Assembly (NCBI GenBank): GCA_013146195.2
Contig: CM028377.1
Span: forward strand, 66,933,501-66,997,500
Reading direction: 5' to 3'
DNA length: 64,000 nucleotides
Origin: Codonopsis lanceolata
Taxonomy: Eukaryota; Streptophyta; Magnoliopsida; Asterales; Campanulaceae
Shown: in pieces, positions 23,601 through 33,756 of the stretch
Numbering within the stretch: position 1 is the first letter of the stretch
Layout of the letters: every line of letters begins with the position of its first letter
Notes under the pieces: generated by a model
What the model was told of the DNA's origin: nothing
Databases searched by the model: none
The model's input: the letters and a program-made list of their open reading frames with translations, nothing else
Program-made: the position numbers and the translations under genes

Positions 23601-26600
23601 CACCTCCCAAAGCTTGGTTTCCATTTATATAGTTGATGACATACTATTGTCTTTGTTTTTCTGTGACTCCAGGAAAGCCCTATGCCAGATCCGTCGGAGC
23701 TCTTCACCAATGTTTATGTCAAAGGATTTGGAGTCGAGGTACATGCTTTTCTTACTTTAAAATTAAAAATACCATTTGTAAAAGGGTGTATGTTTAATAC
23801 TTGACATGTCTTCCATGCATCTTACCTTTTGTATGTGGGAATCTTATGATGCATATGCAGCATTGTTGTTGCTTCAGATGTCTACTTTTTCTTTGTCAAT
23901 AACTGCTTTCGCTCTCCTAGTTGTAGCCATTGCAAGTGTTGCGTGTTAGGTGAGCCTAGATTTCAATTTGAAAGAATCCTTGTTTGAAAATTATGCTTAC
24001 AATTCAGGTGGGTGTGGTGGCCTAAATGGATAGTCTTGCAACTTTCCTGGGTTGTGAAGTGGGTGCTTTGTGAACCGAGTAACTAAGGTTCCCACTTGGA
24101 GCAGTTCACAAGTCCTCAAGTATTTGCTATCTGGTTATTTAGAAGCAACAATACTTATCTAAAGGATGGATGCAACCGTGATTGAGAGTACGTTGTCTAA
24201 ACTTATGAGATTCTTTGGAAAGGAAATGAGGACCATAAGTTCACCATAGTTGGGTGGAAGAAGATTTGTATACTGATTAGAGGGGGAGTTTGCGTACAAG
24301 GAAATTACCTTTTTCTACTAGGCTTTGTTGGAAAACTGGTTATGGCTCTTTTGAAAGGGGGATGATGAATTATGGAAAAGGTGGTTATTGGTAGATTTGG
24401 GATGGACCATAGAGGATGGGAATCAGGAGTCATACCTGTCCATTAAGGGTGGGCTTGTGAGGCTCATTGCAGCAGGTTGGGATTCATGTAAAATGCTCAC
24501 TCTTATGGAAGTATGGGATGGAGCTAAAATCAGATTTTGGTTGGAACATGGCGTGGGGATGTAAATGTGCAACAGCCTCCCCAAATATGCTTGATGTAGT
24601 AATAAACAAGCTAGAATAAACAAGGTACAGTGCCAGATTATGTAGTGGTTGGGAACAATTGGCGTCCCCTTGTTATGAGGAATGTTCAATTTGTGACCGG
24701 AGGATGTTGAGCATTTTATGAATGTTTTGGATGAGTTAGAACCGTTAGGTACTTCATTAGGGAGTAAGGAGGCCTTGAAATGGAAGCCTCAGGGTAATGG
24801 CGTTTTTCCTGTTAAATTCATCCTACTATGAAGTCAGTGTTTGCATGAAGAGGAATATGGAGCTCGAAAGGCCCTGCAAAGGTATTAGCAATTGGTGTTT
24901 CATGTGAAAGGAGGCAAACCAATGAATCAATTATTGCTGCATTGTAAAGTGGACAGGGCGTTATGGAGTATGGTGTTTGTGTTTTCTGGAATGAGTTTCA
25001 GGTCTACTTTTGCCATGCTATGGGAATGGTATTTGTGGGCCTTGTGGCTCCCATATGCCTTATGTGGAGTGTTTGGTTGGAGAGAAATAGGAGTACAGAC
25101 TACAGAGGAGCACGGTACAAGGATTCAAGGGTTCAACCTGAACTTGCTTATTTTGGTTGTTCAAATCTTTATCAGAGTCTGTGGATAGTTTTATGACATG
25201 GCTGGGAGCTTGATGTGATTATTTATTAGGCAGTTCCCTGTGTATAGAGGGTATGCTTTTTACTTATTCTTTGTATAATCGTAGTGTACTCGGGATATTT
25301 TTTTTTTTGTTTTACTCCTGGATACTCCCCCTTGTGTCATGTACTTACTTCTTAGTCTATACTTTATTTATCATATCAAAAAAATAATATAAAATTACCC
25401 TGCATATAATGGAACCTAACAAGTTTATAGACTTCAACATCTCTCCAGTATTTGACTTTCAAAAATATTCCTTTTTGTAACAAATCGTTTAGTCAAAGGA
25501 CACATGAATGAGCATGTCTCAAGTCTTGCCTTAGTCTCCCACGACTGCAAGATCTGGCGATGATCTAATCCTTACTCCTGCAAGCATGCTGCTGTATATT
25601 TTTATCCCGTTCCAAATTATTTCTTCCATATATGGAGGAGCCATCGGGCCTTTTAAATATTTTGAAATTGTTTTCCTCGGAAGGTAAATAAATTAAAATC
25701 TCACATTTGTGTAAAACTGTATGAATAACTATATATGTGGGCTGTTGGCACTCCTCAGAATGCAGCATCTCAATGTGCAAGGAGAAACTCAGCTTATGTG
25801 AAACATACCTAACGATCAACTCCAAATCCTAATCCTCCATGGGGTGGTGCAGAAGATGGGCGTGGGACCTAGAATGCTACCTTCACAAAATGACAGGCAA
25901 AGCATTGTGTTTGGTTCTCCTGCTCAAATTGTTACTCTCTCCACACCCCCTCTAACCCACCCAAATAAAAGTTTGATATTGGAAGTTAAAATTGCACTAA
26001 AACTACATCATGTTTTTGGTAAACTAGAAAAAAGAACAATAAATGGGAATTTGTAGCCTAATTTTCAGAAATGGGATTCTGGGGACATCTAAACTAGAAA
26101 GTTGGACTCTGTATGTGGGATAAGAGGAATAGTATTCTGTTACACACAGAGACAAAGAGATTAGTTGTATTAGTATAGAGTGCTATTGATGAAACCAGAA
26201 GGCCACAAAGTATTAAGTTGCTTAAGACCCAGGGACCTGAAAATCTATAATGGAGAGCTATTAAATGGAACCTGAAAGCCATAAAGTACTCTCAACACAG
26301 ACAAACTGACTTGTTGTGTGCATGTCTGTATTAGGAAGCTAGCCTCACAGTTAATTGGTGTCGGTTAGCCTAACCGTGAATTTCATTACAGAAGGTTGCT
26401 GTCATCCTTGTCAATTGCAAGGCTTTTCTTTTGTCCTTCAGAGTCTGGATATTACATTTTCTTAAACCCTGAAGGCTTGGTTTTGTTTTCTGAACATTTG
26501 ATATCGTTGTTGTTCTGCAATTATCTGTTGTTTACTTCATTTTCTTGAAGGGAGTCACGTTGCACTCTATTGTTGGCTGTGTTGGACGAAATAGATTCAA

Positions 26601-27722
26601 GGTATCCTTCAAGCAAAAGAAAATTAAAAATAGTAAACTTGAATTCTAGCAAGAAATGTAACTAAATATGACAATACTAATTTTCCCTTGATTTTATTGG
26701 CTGGTTGTGGACCAAGTTTCCTTTTATTTGAACCCAAGTTTAATTTGGTACAAAAGTTGAAACATCTAAATCTGGAAGGTGGTGGGGGTTGGGGTGTAAG
26801 GGGGAGGAAGAAGGGAGCTGTGAAATGTGAAAAATTGAGAGACACAAGTGTCATAGAAACATCGTCAACAATTGGAAATTGGATAGATAACACGAGAATA
26901 ATTCACAAAAATAAGGAAGCCAACTCACCACCGCTAGAAGAAGTTTCACGTATGGATGGACAATCTGAGGATATTCCATTTGGATAAGCTCAAGCAGCAA
27001 TAAAAACTTCCTCTTCTTTGTGGAGAAGGGTTGTTACAAGCATAAAACACGGCATTTGTATTGTCCTTTGCCAGCACATTCGTTTACTGTTGTTCGTATT
27101 CAGAAGTTTCACTATAAACCTAGTACTGTAGTAGGTTACTATTCCTGGCACTTGCAATCTCTTAGTGTTTTAAGGCGATGTTGCTACATGTTTGTAAGGG
27201 GTCAAGTAAACAATAACACGGTCAGATGATCTATGATTTCCTTTTTTCTCTTTAGTGTATGCATGTGTTGGGGGGTGGGGCAGGGAGTACAGAAAATTGT
27301 ATATAACAGCTGTGTCAAGGACATGCATGTGAACATCCGTGGACACAAAATTAGTGTCTCTAGAAATACATTAAGATTGTATGAAAATAACTAGTGGAGC
27401 TTTCAGAAGTATGTATAGTCATCTGTATGTTATATATATTTGTTGAGGTATTGTTTATATGTCACTGTGTCCTAGTGTTTCGGATTTTGGAGGTCACCAT
27501 GTGTCTTGTGCTCCGCATTCATGTCCTTGTCCACAGGATGTCATGTCATAGCAGACAATACTAAATTGACATTTGAGCAATTGCCCAAAGCAGCTGTTAT
27601 ATGTGCTGTTAAGTAAAAGTTCTTGCTCTTATCTTTCCCATCTGGTATCTAACTTGTTACATGTTTATTTCTTGTAGTCCTACGGAGCAGATAGGAAAGA
27701 ACTCAGAGCTGTGCTTCCTTGA
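11641..27722 (+). CDS. PDHA1: Pyruvate dehydrogenase E1 component subunit alpha, mitochondrial
   Basis: This subunit, with E1-beta, uses thiamine diphosphate to decarboxylate pyruvate and passes the acetyl group to E2 lipoate in the mitochondrial pyruvate dehydrogenase complex. Exons: 11641-12343, 12525-12604, 14172-14249, 15930-16025, 16133-16204, 16379-16432, 23673-23738, 27678-27722. All introns are GT-AG, phases agree, and the product is about 397 residues, as usual for plant E1-alpha. Residues 1-32 are rich in Ser/Thr/Arg with a likely cleavage zone near SFRRQF. The thiamine motif runs from GDGAAN (203) to ENN (231-233). The phosphorylation loop has YHGHSMSDPG with Ser300. The C-terminus is FGVESYGADRKELRAVLP. 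Plastid E1-alpha is less likely given this C-terminus and phospho-loop. Intron 6 is 7240 bp because of an antisense Copia-2; without it about 507 bp would remain. No frame damage is seen. The symbol follows the family; plant copies are often named IAR4 or E1 ALPHA. Confidence 0.95.
13200..13360 (+). repeat. Possible LINE 3'-end fragment in intron 2
   Basis: The sequence 'catacccttgtgtgc...ttatatatacttgcttacttataaaaaaag' resembles the 3' end and short A tail of plant L1-type LINEs, including the one in intron 7. It is short and diverged. Confidence 0.3.
15169..15795. mobile_element. hAT-like non-autonomous element (MITE) in intron 3
   Basis: Terminal inverted repeats are TAGAGCTGTCAAAACGGACC at the left and the reverse complement of TAGAGCCGTCAAAATGGGCC at the right, with three mismatches over 20 bp. 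The flanking 8-mers GTTTTTCC and CTTTTCCC agree at six of eight positions, compatible with a decayed 8-bp target duplication. The interior is GA-rich and codes for nothing recognisable. TAGRG ends and 8-bp duplications are typical of plant hAT elements. Confidence 0.65.
16459..16497 (+). repeat. Poly(C)/poly(A) homopolymer run in intron 6
   Basis: A run of about 18 C after CCCAA is followed by about 10 A. The length is doubtful because such runs are prone to sequencing error. It lies 30 bp after the exon 6 splice donor and does not touch coding sequence. Confidence 0.8.
16875..18206 (-). repeat. 3' LTR of Copia-2 with a short internal duplication
   Basis: This 1332-bp LTR is very similar to 22318-23602. 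It is 47 bp longer overall, mainly through a direct repeat of about 57 bp ('atggcagactttgataagtaaagatgg...') around 17080-17190, partly offset by small deletions. Confidence 0.92.
18207..18221 (-). other. Polypurine tract of Copia-2
   Basis: AAATAGGAGGAGATT on the minus strand directly adjoins the 3' LTR. The same tract precedes the Copia-3 3' LTR at 55811-55825. Confidence 0.85.
18222..20290 (-). pseudogene. Copia-2 third ORF region (post-pol, proline-rich), degenerate
   Basis: After RNase H about 2 kb separates pol from the polypurine tract. It holds a proline/serine-rich stretch (minus frame 19554-20120, with HEVIPSPPSSPEPISP) followed by a helical, possibly coiled-coil part (about 18680-19150). 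The order matches the longer third ORF of Copia-3, but the N-terminal domain present there at 53026-53500 is not recognisable here. SIRE-type elements carry an env-like gene in this place. The frame is broken throughout and no membrane segment is evident. Confidence 0.5.
20299..20874 (-). pseudogene. Copia-2 RNase H
   Basis: Two minus frames (20551-20874 and 20299-20529) together give a copia RNase H: YSDADYVG with catalytic-type acidic residues, GTCQFLG, a STTKREYI segment where STTEAEYI is usual, then MCDNTSAI, KTKHIDVRYHFL and HQLADIFTKAL. A frame break separates them, and one catalytic-site acidic residue seems replaced by Lys/Arg. It is not functional. Confidence 0.8.
20840..21154 (-). 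pseudogene. Copia-2 reverse transcriptase, C-terminal part
   Basis: The minus frame begins MSMMGELTFSFSLQIQQ and runs through GIFISQSKYANELVKK, the conserved downstream half of copia reverse transcriptase. The catalytic palm lies in or beyond the gap at 21155. Frameshifts follow at the RNase H side. Confidence 0.75.
21155..21254. other. Assembly gap (100 N) inside Copia-2 pol
   Basis: Exactly 100 N. The neighbours are gag on one side and the end of reverse transcriptase on the other. Protease, integrase and most of reverse transcriptase would need several kilobases, so the gap is a placeholder of unknown size or a deletion junction. Confidence 0.98.
21255..22302 (-). pseudogene. Copia-2 gag
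   Basis: Minus frames at 22041-22316, 21842-22072 and 21503-21712 together resemble a copia gag of the UBN2/DUF4219 type. They include DLRSPVWKDKVMRYMNSM, then a WIDEERKLVELD-containing segment and KTPKEMWETLVEYL, then a FNLPMK-like piece. Frames are broken in at least three places. Gag would form the particle that packages the RNA. Confidence 0.7.
22303..22316 (-). promoter_or_regulatory. Primer binding site of Copia-2
   Basis: TTGGTATCAGAGCC on the minus strand, one base from the 5' LTR. It is identical to the Copia-1 primer site and fits initiator Met tRNA. Confidence 0.9.
22318..23602 (-). repeat. 5' LTR of Copia-2
   Basis: A 1285-bp LTR with TG...CA ends on the minus strand, very similar to 16875-18206 and without the short internal duplication. 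It is followed by the target duplication CCTCC at 23603-23607. Confidence 0.92.
24000..25386 (+). mobile_element. LINE (L1-type) 3'-end remnant in intron 7
   Basis: Broken + frames recall the end of a plant LINE reverse transcriptase (about 24240-24420), then the zinc-binding C-terminal domain (LLLHCKVDRALWSMVF at about 24920-24975) and a tryptophan-rich tail (LMWSVWLERNRS at 25050-25095). The 3' end 'ctttgtataatcg...gtgtcatgtactt...tatcatatcaaaaaaa' is typical of L1 in plants and ends in a short A tail near 25378-25386. The 5' part is missing, as usual after incomplete reverse transcription. It lies in the same orientation as the host gene. Confidence 0.7.
25387..27677 (+). other. Rest of intron 7, nothing recognised
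   Basis: About 2.3 kb of intron sequence without a convincing repeat or coding signal. A frame at 26688-26987 overlaps a G-rich run near 26780 and is not like any family I know. Confidence 0.5.
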
Positions 27723-28334
27723 TGATGCAAAGCATTCAGAAGTAATAACAAGCTTTCCTCTTTGTGAACATAATCACAGATCAACAAAAATAAATAGTCT
27801 GAACAAATAAGATATTGTAATGAAAGTTGTCGTTCCTGCTTGCCAGTTAACAGAAGTTTTCCTTTTCTGCTGATATGGAAGATTCTTTCTTAAATCGGCG
27901 GCTAGAGTTTTGGCATATTGTCGATGTACAATCACAATTTTTTGGGGCCACGGGCTAAGACATTTCTTGATGAATTCAGAGATGCTACTTGGGTGCTCCT
28001 TGAGCATCAGTATTTGTTATTATGTAAAGCATTATCTTTTGCTTGAATTGTCACGATCCTGCAAAGTTAGTTTTAGAATTCCGTGTCATTTTTGGTTCTT
28101 GGACTTCTGCACTTGCATTACCGTGAATATGGTTTCATTTTTGTTCAAAGTTGTTAGTGTTGAATTTTTGAGCTTGGAAATTGCATCCCGATTTACAACT
28201 TGTCACCTGATTTCGTTTAGGGAAGAGGTTAGTGTTTAAGCCTCCTAGAAGAGCCCAGGCGAGTTAAATTTTGAAATTTCATGTGCCGTAATGTTCAACT
28301 TCCAAGTGCGTTTTGTTTAATTGTAGGATATTTG
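27723..28334 (+). other. 3' flank and likely 3' UTR of the E1-alpha gene
   Basis: An AATAAA signal lies at 27789-27794, 67 bp after the stop codon. The actual cleavage site cannot be fixed from sequence. No other gene is evident. Confidence 0.4.
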
Positions 28335-28900
28335 GGTTTATGTGATGGGATGGATCTTCTTAAAACATGTTGAAAATTAAAGAATACCTTAGTAGCAATG
28401 CAATGTAGAAATTGCAAAACTATTTCGGCGTAACAGTAAGAATCAAGCCTTGATAGCAAAGATAATTTGACAGGATTTCAGTGTGTAAAGAGTGAACCTT
28501 TTAGGGTTTGAGAGGGGGTATATATTCATATAGCCCCCAACGGAGTGAATCCTAGTTGGATAGGTATTGACTATTGATCTATAAAATTGATTGGCCTTAA
28601 CATGGCTCCATGAGAAAAAGTCGGGATTCATCTTGATTCTCGGAAGAGTTCGGTTGATAATAGGAAACCCTTGATCAGTCTCTCTGTTTCGGGAATTAGA
28701 TATTTGGGGGTTGACATGTTTGGTTGGTTGTGGCCCTGTTCGGGCAAGCTGAACTTGCTCGCTGTACTGTCAATGTCCTCCCCCTGATCGGATGGACAAG
28801 ACCTGGTCTGAGTAGGTTTAGTCGAAGGATGAGCATGGTCGTTGATGGAACATCCTACTCGGCGCGTTTATCGTTTATGCAGGGCACTTGCTTCTGAGCT
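28335..28900 (-). repeat. Gypsy LTR-like fragment, minus strand
   Basis: On the minus strand the run 'ataccccctctcaaaccctaaaa...actctttac' followed by 'ctaaggtattctt' recalls the promoter and leader block of the LTR copies at 38390-38560 and 43040-43200. No ends or target duplication were found. Confidence 0.35.
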
Positions 28901-29299
28901 TGTGATCTACATCGGAAAAGAGAATAACCACCGTAAATGATGAGATTAAATGGATATTTGATTATTGCCACAGGAAAAGAGAAAAATGACACTAAGTGAT
29001 GTAGGTATTTGCGAAGGCACTTAGAGCAGGTACAATGACATATGATTTGGGAGCATTGGTAAATCAAAGCGTTGTTTTGGGAATTTAAACTAAGAAAATT
29101 GAATTTAAGGATCATCAAATGATTCGATAGCAAGGGGGATCCAAGACTCCAAACTGATGTCATTTTAACTTCAAAAGAGTTAAAACGATGCAATTTTGGC
29201 ATTCGGATTTTGAAGAGGAGATAAGGTGGTCGGGCAAATAGTCCACCCAACCTTTACATGTGGCGCAATTTGGGCGGTGAGCGATTTTTCATTTTTATA

Positions 29300-29430
29300 C
29301 AAATTATCGTAATAATTGTTCACTTTGAAACTTACCTTTTTAAAACATTACTTTTACCACTTTATTTGGCCATATTTTTAAAAGAAAACTACACATTAAA
29401 CCAATATTAATAATCTAGTCAAATAAGTTT
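29300..29430. repeat. Fragment related to the Stowaway-like MITE at 31052
   Basis: The reverse complement of this stretch matches the interior of the MITE (for example 'ttggtttaatgtgtagttt' and 'aaaggtaagtttcaaagtg'). Terminal repeats are eroded. Confidence 0.5.
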
Positions 29431-30390
29431 TAAATACAGGGATAATAAATTTATGATTTTGGCCTTTTTTAAACTCAAATTTATTTATTTGTATTTTTTA
29501 AAAAATACACATTTTTATCTATAAAGAAATACTTTGTATCAACTTGATTTTCAACAATTTTTTCTTCATTTTCCTTCTTCTCTCACTCCAAATTTGAGAT
29601 TTTCAATATATATTTGAGATTTTCAGTATATATTAAGTTATTTAATATCTAAATTTGGTACTAATATTTTATTTATTAGGTAATTATTAATTAATATTTA
29701 TATTATTATAATTTAGACATGAATATTATTGTCATTATTGTTATTATTTTGCTATTATTCTCATTATTATTGTCTATTTACTTCATATTATAATTAAATT
29801 AGTTTTATTATTATTTTATTAGTAATATTATTTTTGTTTTTTTCATTATTATTGTATAATTTTATTTTTTTAATTATTGTTAATATTATTTTACTGCTAA
29901 TTACCTCATCAATTTTTTCACGTTTGTTCTCTCGAAAAAGAACTCTCAAAAGTGTACGCCCATCTATTATTAAAAATACTATAATTAAAAATTAGTTTAA
30001 TTTTGATGCATTTATTGCATAAAAATATTTATTAATCTAATTAATTTATAAAGATGTAATTAATGGAGATAAAGATAATGAAGTGTGTAAAGTTATTGAA
30101 GTTTGTGTCATAATTAAAAGATATTTTTTTTGTTTGGATAACTTATAATACTTAAAGATGTTTTTTATTTAGTTTTAATTGAATGAGTAGCTTACGTTAC
30201 TCCCCCGTTATACATGGTCTAATGTGAAGATGGGTAAGAGAATTCAATACTTGGTTAATATTTTGCAGATTCTAGTAAGTGAAATAAGTAGGCAAAAATG
30301 GTGTGCATGCCTATAAAAATGTTGGATAAATTGTAGATAAGTTCCATTTCCCAAATTTATAACTCTTTTAATATCTCGTTTTTTTTTCAA
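29431..30390. other. Very AT-rich spacer, no gene
   Basis: Dominated by irregular TATTATT runs. No coding signal or defined repeat is supported. Confidence 0.6.
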
Positions 30391-30750
30391 ACGCTAAACT
30401 TCAATTTCGAAATATTGTTCATAAATGTCTGGATCATCTCTTTCCACAACTCCTTCCAACATTTCTTCCACAACGTCAACATATTCTTTCTAAATTGTTC
30501 AAAAATCACAATTGTTACGATACGAAACATGGATCAAGCTGCCTGGTCAAGTCGCGGGGATCGATGGGCAGCGGCCCATCGTGGGGGTTCGGGGGCAATG
30601 CCCCCCAAAAGTAAACAATTTTTCCAATTCATTAGGTTTGAATACTGGAATGGACCTAGGTTGGATTGGAAGATTTTTCAGAAAGGACGAAGGAATGATG
30701 AAGAAGAAGTCTTACGACGGAGGAAGAAGAAGAGATTTATTTGAAACCAG
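30391..30750 (+). other. GC-richer island with two short open frames, unassigned
   Basis: The core 'gggcagcggcccatcgtgggggttcgggggcaatgcccccc' (30567-30607) is unlike its AT-rich surroundings. It contains GGGGGCAATGCCCCC, an inverted repeat with 6-bp arms. The frames around it (30415-30744, 30512-30802) match no family I know. It may be a transposon fragment. Confidence 0.3.
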
Positions 30751-30760
30751 TTTGCATCAC

Positions 30761-30960
30761 GATGTATCAAATTTATCGCGATACATCAATTTGAATCTGT
30801 GATGCATCAAATTGGAGTCTCGATACATCGTAATGAGATGAGAGATTTTGATGCATAATTATATACATCACGATTCATGATTTGTGTATCGCGGTGTATA
30901 TAAGCATTAATCAAAATTATGCATCACGATACATAAATTGATACAACACGATACACTTAA
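30761..30960. repeat. 21-bp-period repeat cluster, first copy
   Basis: Near-palindromic octamers GATGTATC, GATACATC, GATGCATC and GATACATC start at 30761, 30780, 30801 and 30822, about 21 bp apart. Looser copies continue to about 30960. Confidence 0.6.
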
Positions 30961-31051
30961 TAAGTGATTCGTAGTGCGCATTCGATTCATTAAGGTTATC
31001 ATAATCATTTTATTCCAAAATGTTTTTTTTATTAAAAAACATAAGATACTA

Positions 31052-31309
31052 CTCTCTCCGTCCCTAAATAATCGTCTGGGTTGACCCGACACACAGTTTA
31101 AGAAAAAGTAATTGACTTGATTATTTATATTGGTTTAATGTGTAGTTTCCTTTAATGTCCATGTATATGTGGTCCATAATTAAAGTAGAGTGAAAAAGTA
31201 AGGATAAAGTGGTAAAAGTGATGTTCTAAAAAGGTAAGTTTCAAAGTGGACAATTATTTTGGGACGAACGAAAAAGGAAAGGAGGACGATAATTTAGGGA
31301 CGGAGGGAG
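31052..31309. mobile_element. Stowaway-like MITE (Tc1/mariner type)
   Basis: A 258-bp element with terminal inverted repeats CTCTCTCCGTCCCTAAATAA and the reverse complement of CTCCCTCCGTCCCTAAATTA. The target duplication TA lies at 31050-31051 and 31310-31311. There is no coding capacity. CTCCCTCCGTCCC is the hallmark of Stowaway elements. Confidence 0.9.
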
Positions 31310-31784
31310 TATAACAATTAAAAATTTCACAAAATGGATCAACTCAAATTTCATTTCAAAATGTTCAGAGTTGAGAGGTTGGGCTATATACTAGAGTAAC
31401 CGTTTCTTGCCATATCCTTCTTCTTGGCTTGACACGTTGGTGCCCTGGCAATGGGTGCGTGTTGTTATGGGGAGTAGCCAAAACATCCTTAATTTTGGTT
31501 ACAAACATAGTTTTATACCCGTGCATTAAACGTACGGACATATATAATTTTCAATCAAATTATATTCAGTTAAATTATAATCAAGTAAAGTGAAAACAAA
31601 AAACAAAACTAAAAGAAGATATTATTTCAATGAATAGAAAAATATCACTTGATTCATTTGATTAAAAATTATTATGAAAATAAAAAAATATATGTGTCAG
31701 TTAATTAACAATAATAAAATAAATAAATTGGAATAACTGTAATTTATGAAAATTAAATAAATAATTAAAATGAAAATACAAAAA

Positions 31785-31930
31785 ATATGTATCGCAGTGT
31801 ATTGATTTTCAGTAGCGATACGTCGATTTGGATTCGTGATGCATCAATTTAGAATCACACTGCATCACTATGAATTGGAAATAGACTAGTTTGAACGTGA
31901 TGTATCGATTTAAAATCGCGATGCACTACT
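31785..31930. repeat. 21-bp-period repeat cluster, second copy
   Basis: GATACGTC, GATGCATC, ACTGCATC, GATGTATC and GATGCACT start at 31817, 31838, 31859, 31899 and 31920: steps of 21, 21, 40 and 21 bp. The MITE lies between this cluster and the first. Confidence 0.6.
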
Positions 31931-32973
31931 ATAGAATGAGAATGAAAATTACACAATTTTGAATCATGCATGACAATGTATGAACTGATGCTTATCGCAA
32001 GCGTGTCTGATTCATTAAATGTATACTCGTCCTTTCACATCAAAAATGTTTTTTATGATTAAAAAAGCATAGTGGGCAGCGGTTGAATATCTGTTAAAAA
32101 AGACCGATCCAATTTTCACCTTATTCTTTTCAAACCTTTAAAAGACAAAAAATATAAATAGATCTGACGTATTCATAAGCCGAAACATATTAATTGAATG
32201 ACAAAACTTACTCTAAACAAATTTAATTGACGATGATTGATTGAAAATTGACTCAAATAATTTTATTTGTACTGATTTAAGTCTGTTTATGGCTCATTTC
32301 AATATCAATAATCAATAACAATTAAAAAAACAAATTTAATCTCTTGGTTTTGTTACTTGTTGCCCACTCACAGATATTAAAAGCGACATATATATGTTTT
32401 AGAGTATACTTTTCAAACACAATTACTTTTCAAACACAATGGGAAATCAATTCGTTCATGATTAAATGGTCGGTTCATTTTTTTAAAAGAGAGGTAACTT
32501 TGCACTTCCGAAACATTTTCTCTTTGTTAGAGGAAAAATTATGTTGCAATATTCTTTGTTTCATTTTGTTATTTGCCATTATATAATTCTTGTTACTTGA
32601 AGTATTTTTTAAATTTTATTTATTTCAAATTGATATATTTTTTAGATCTGTCAGTCATTTATAATTAATTATGTGCATTCGTGTTTTAGATGAACGTTTG
32701 ATGTTTTTTAAATTTTGAATATGATGAAATAAACAACAAAATTTCAGATCTATATATTTTTGTTGGTCAATCATATATTTAATATCAATAATGAGTATTT
32801 GTAATTTTGTTAATAATAATTCTTTTAAGAAATTTGATCCGATGAAATAGACAAAAAAGTATTCATATATTTCATTTAGTTATAATGAGTTGTGAGTTTT
32901 TGTGATTTCATTGAAAGTATTTGTTTTAATAACTTTTAATCTTGGTGAAGTAGACAAAAAATTCATAAATAAA

Positions 32974-32976
<3 letters not shown>
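31931..32976. other. AT-rich spacer, no gene
   Basis: No recognisable coding or repeat unit beyond simple AT-rich sequence. Confidence 0.5.

Positions 32977-33061
<85 letters not shown>
32977..33061. repeat. (TA)n microsatellite
   Basis: About 85 bp of uninterrupted AT dinucleotides. Confidence 0.97.
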
Positions 33062-33062
<1 letters not shown>

Positions 33063-33348
33063 GGATTAGTCATTCAGTTAGAATTAATTGTGAGTATTTG
33101 TGACACACTTCAATGAAGTTTATTTAGCAATAATGAAAAATTAACGGTTGTATGCATAAAAGGTTGTGTTTGGATAATAAAACAATGAATGCAGTGGTTC
33201 TAGTTCCTAGGCGCTAGTTTCAAGGAGTTATAAGTATTTGAATTTATATTATTTAATTATAGGATTTATTAAATGTTTGTAATAAATAGGAGTTATTATT
33301 TTAGGGATACAAATTTTGGTGAAAAATTATTATTTTTAGATTACCTAG

Positions 33349-33352
<4 letters not shown>

Positions 33353-33436
<84 letters not shown>
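33353..33436. repeat. (TA)n microsatellite
   Basis: About 84 bp of uninterrupted TA dinucleotides, about 290 bp from the other tract. Confidence 0.97.
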
Positions 33437-33438
<2 letters not shown>

Positions 33439-33489
33439 TTTAAAGGATACAATAAATTTGGTACAAAGAGAGTATCATATATAGTTGTA

Positions 33490-33754
33490 CTCCCTCAATT
33501 TCTCATTATTGTCCTACTTTCTTTTACCTCCTGTTCTAAAAAACAATTATTTTGTTTTTAAACTTCTTTTTTGGAAAAATACTTTTATCATATTATTCTT
33601 ATATTTTCTTACTCATTTTTAAATTGTGGTGTATATGTATATAAATTTTAAATGAAACTACATATTATACAAATATTTAAAATATCTAGTTAGTAAATTT
33701 GTTTAAAATATGTACTCAGTCAAACATAACAATTATTTAAAAATAAAGGGGGAG
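33490..33754. mobile_element. Stowaway-like MITE, diverged
   Basis: Ends are CTCCCTCAATTTC at the left and AAATAAAGGGGGAG at the right, flanked by TA (33488-33489 and 33755-33756). It is 265 bp, with interior similarity to the MITE at 31052 ('aaactacatattatac'). Confidence 0.65.
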
Positions 33755-33756
33755 TA

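Larger units (their letters stand above)
16875..23602 (-). mobile_element. Copia-2: full-length Ty1/copia element in intron 6, antisense to the host gene
   Basis: LTRs at 22318-23602 (5', element sense) and 16875-18206 (3') have TGTTGACC...GGACCAACA ends. The 5-bp target duplication CCTCC flanks the element (16870-16874 and 23603-23607). The Met-tRNA primer site adjoins the 5' LTR and the purine tract AAATAGGAGGAGATT adjoins the 3' LTR. Internal order on the minus strand is gag, a 100-N gap, the end of reverse transcriptase, RNase H, then a proline-rich third ORF region. All coding parts carry stops or frameshifts. The span of 6728 bp includes the gap of unknown true size. The extra region after pol suggests a SIRE/Maximus-type element. 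Confidence 0.93.

Noticed and set aside
26551..26601. Possible extra exon in intron 7 of E1-alpha, bounded by AG and GT
   Set aside because: Exons 7 and 8 join in phase without it and give the family's normal C-terminus; the 51-bp piece matches nothing in E1-alpha.
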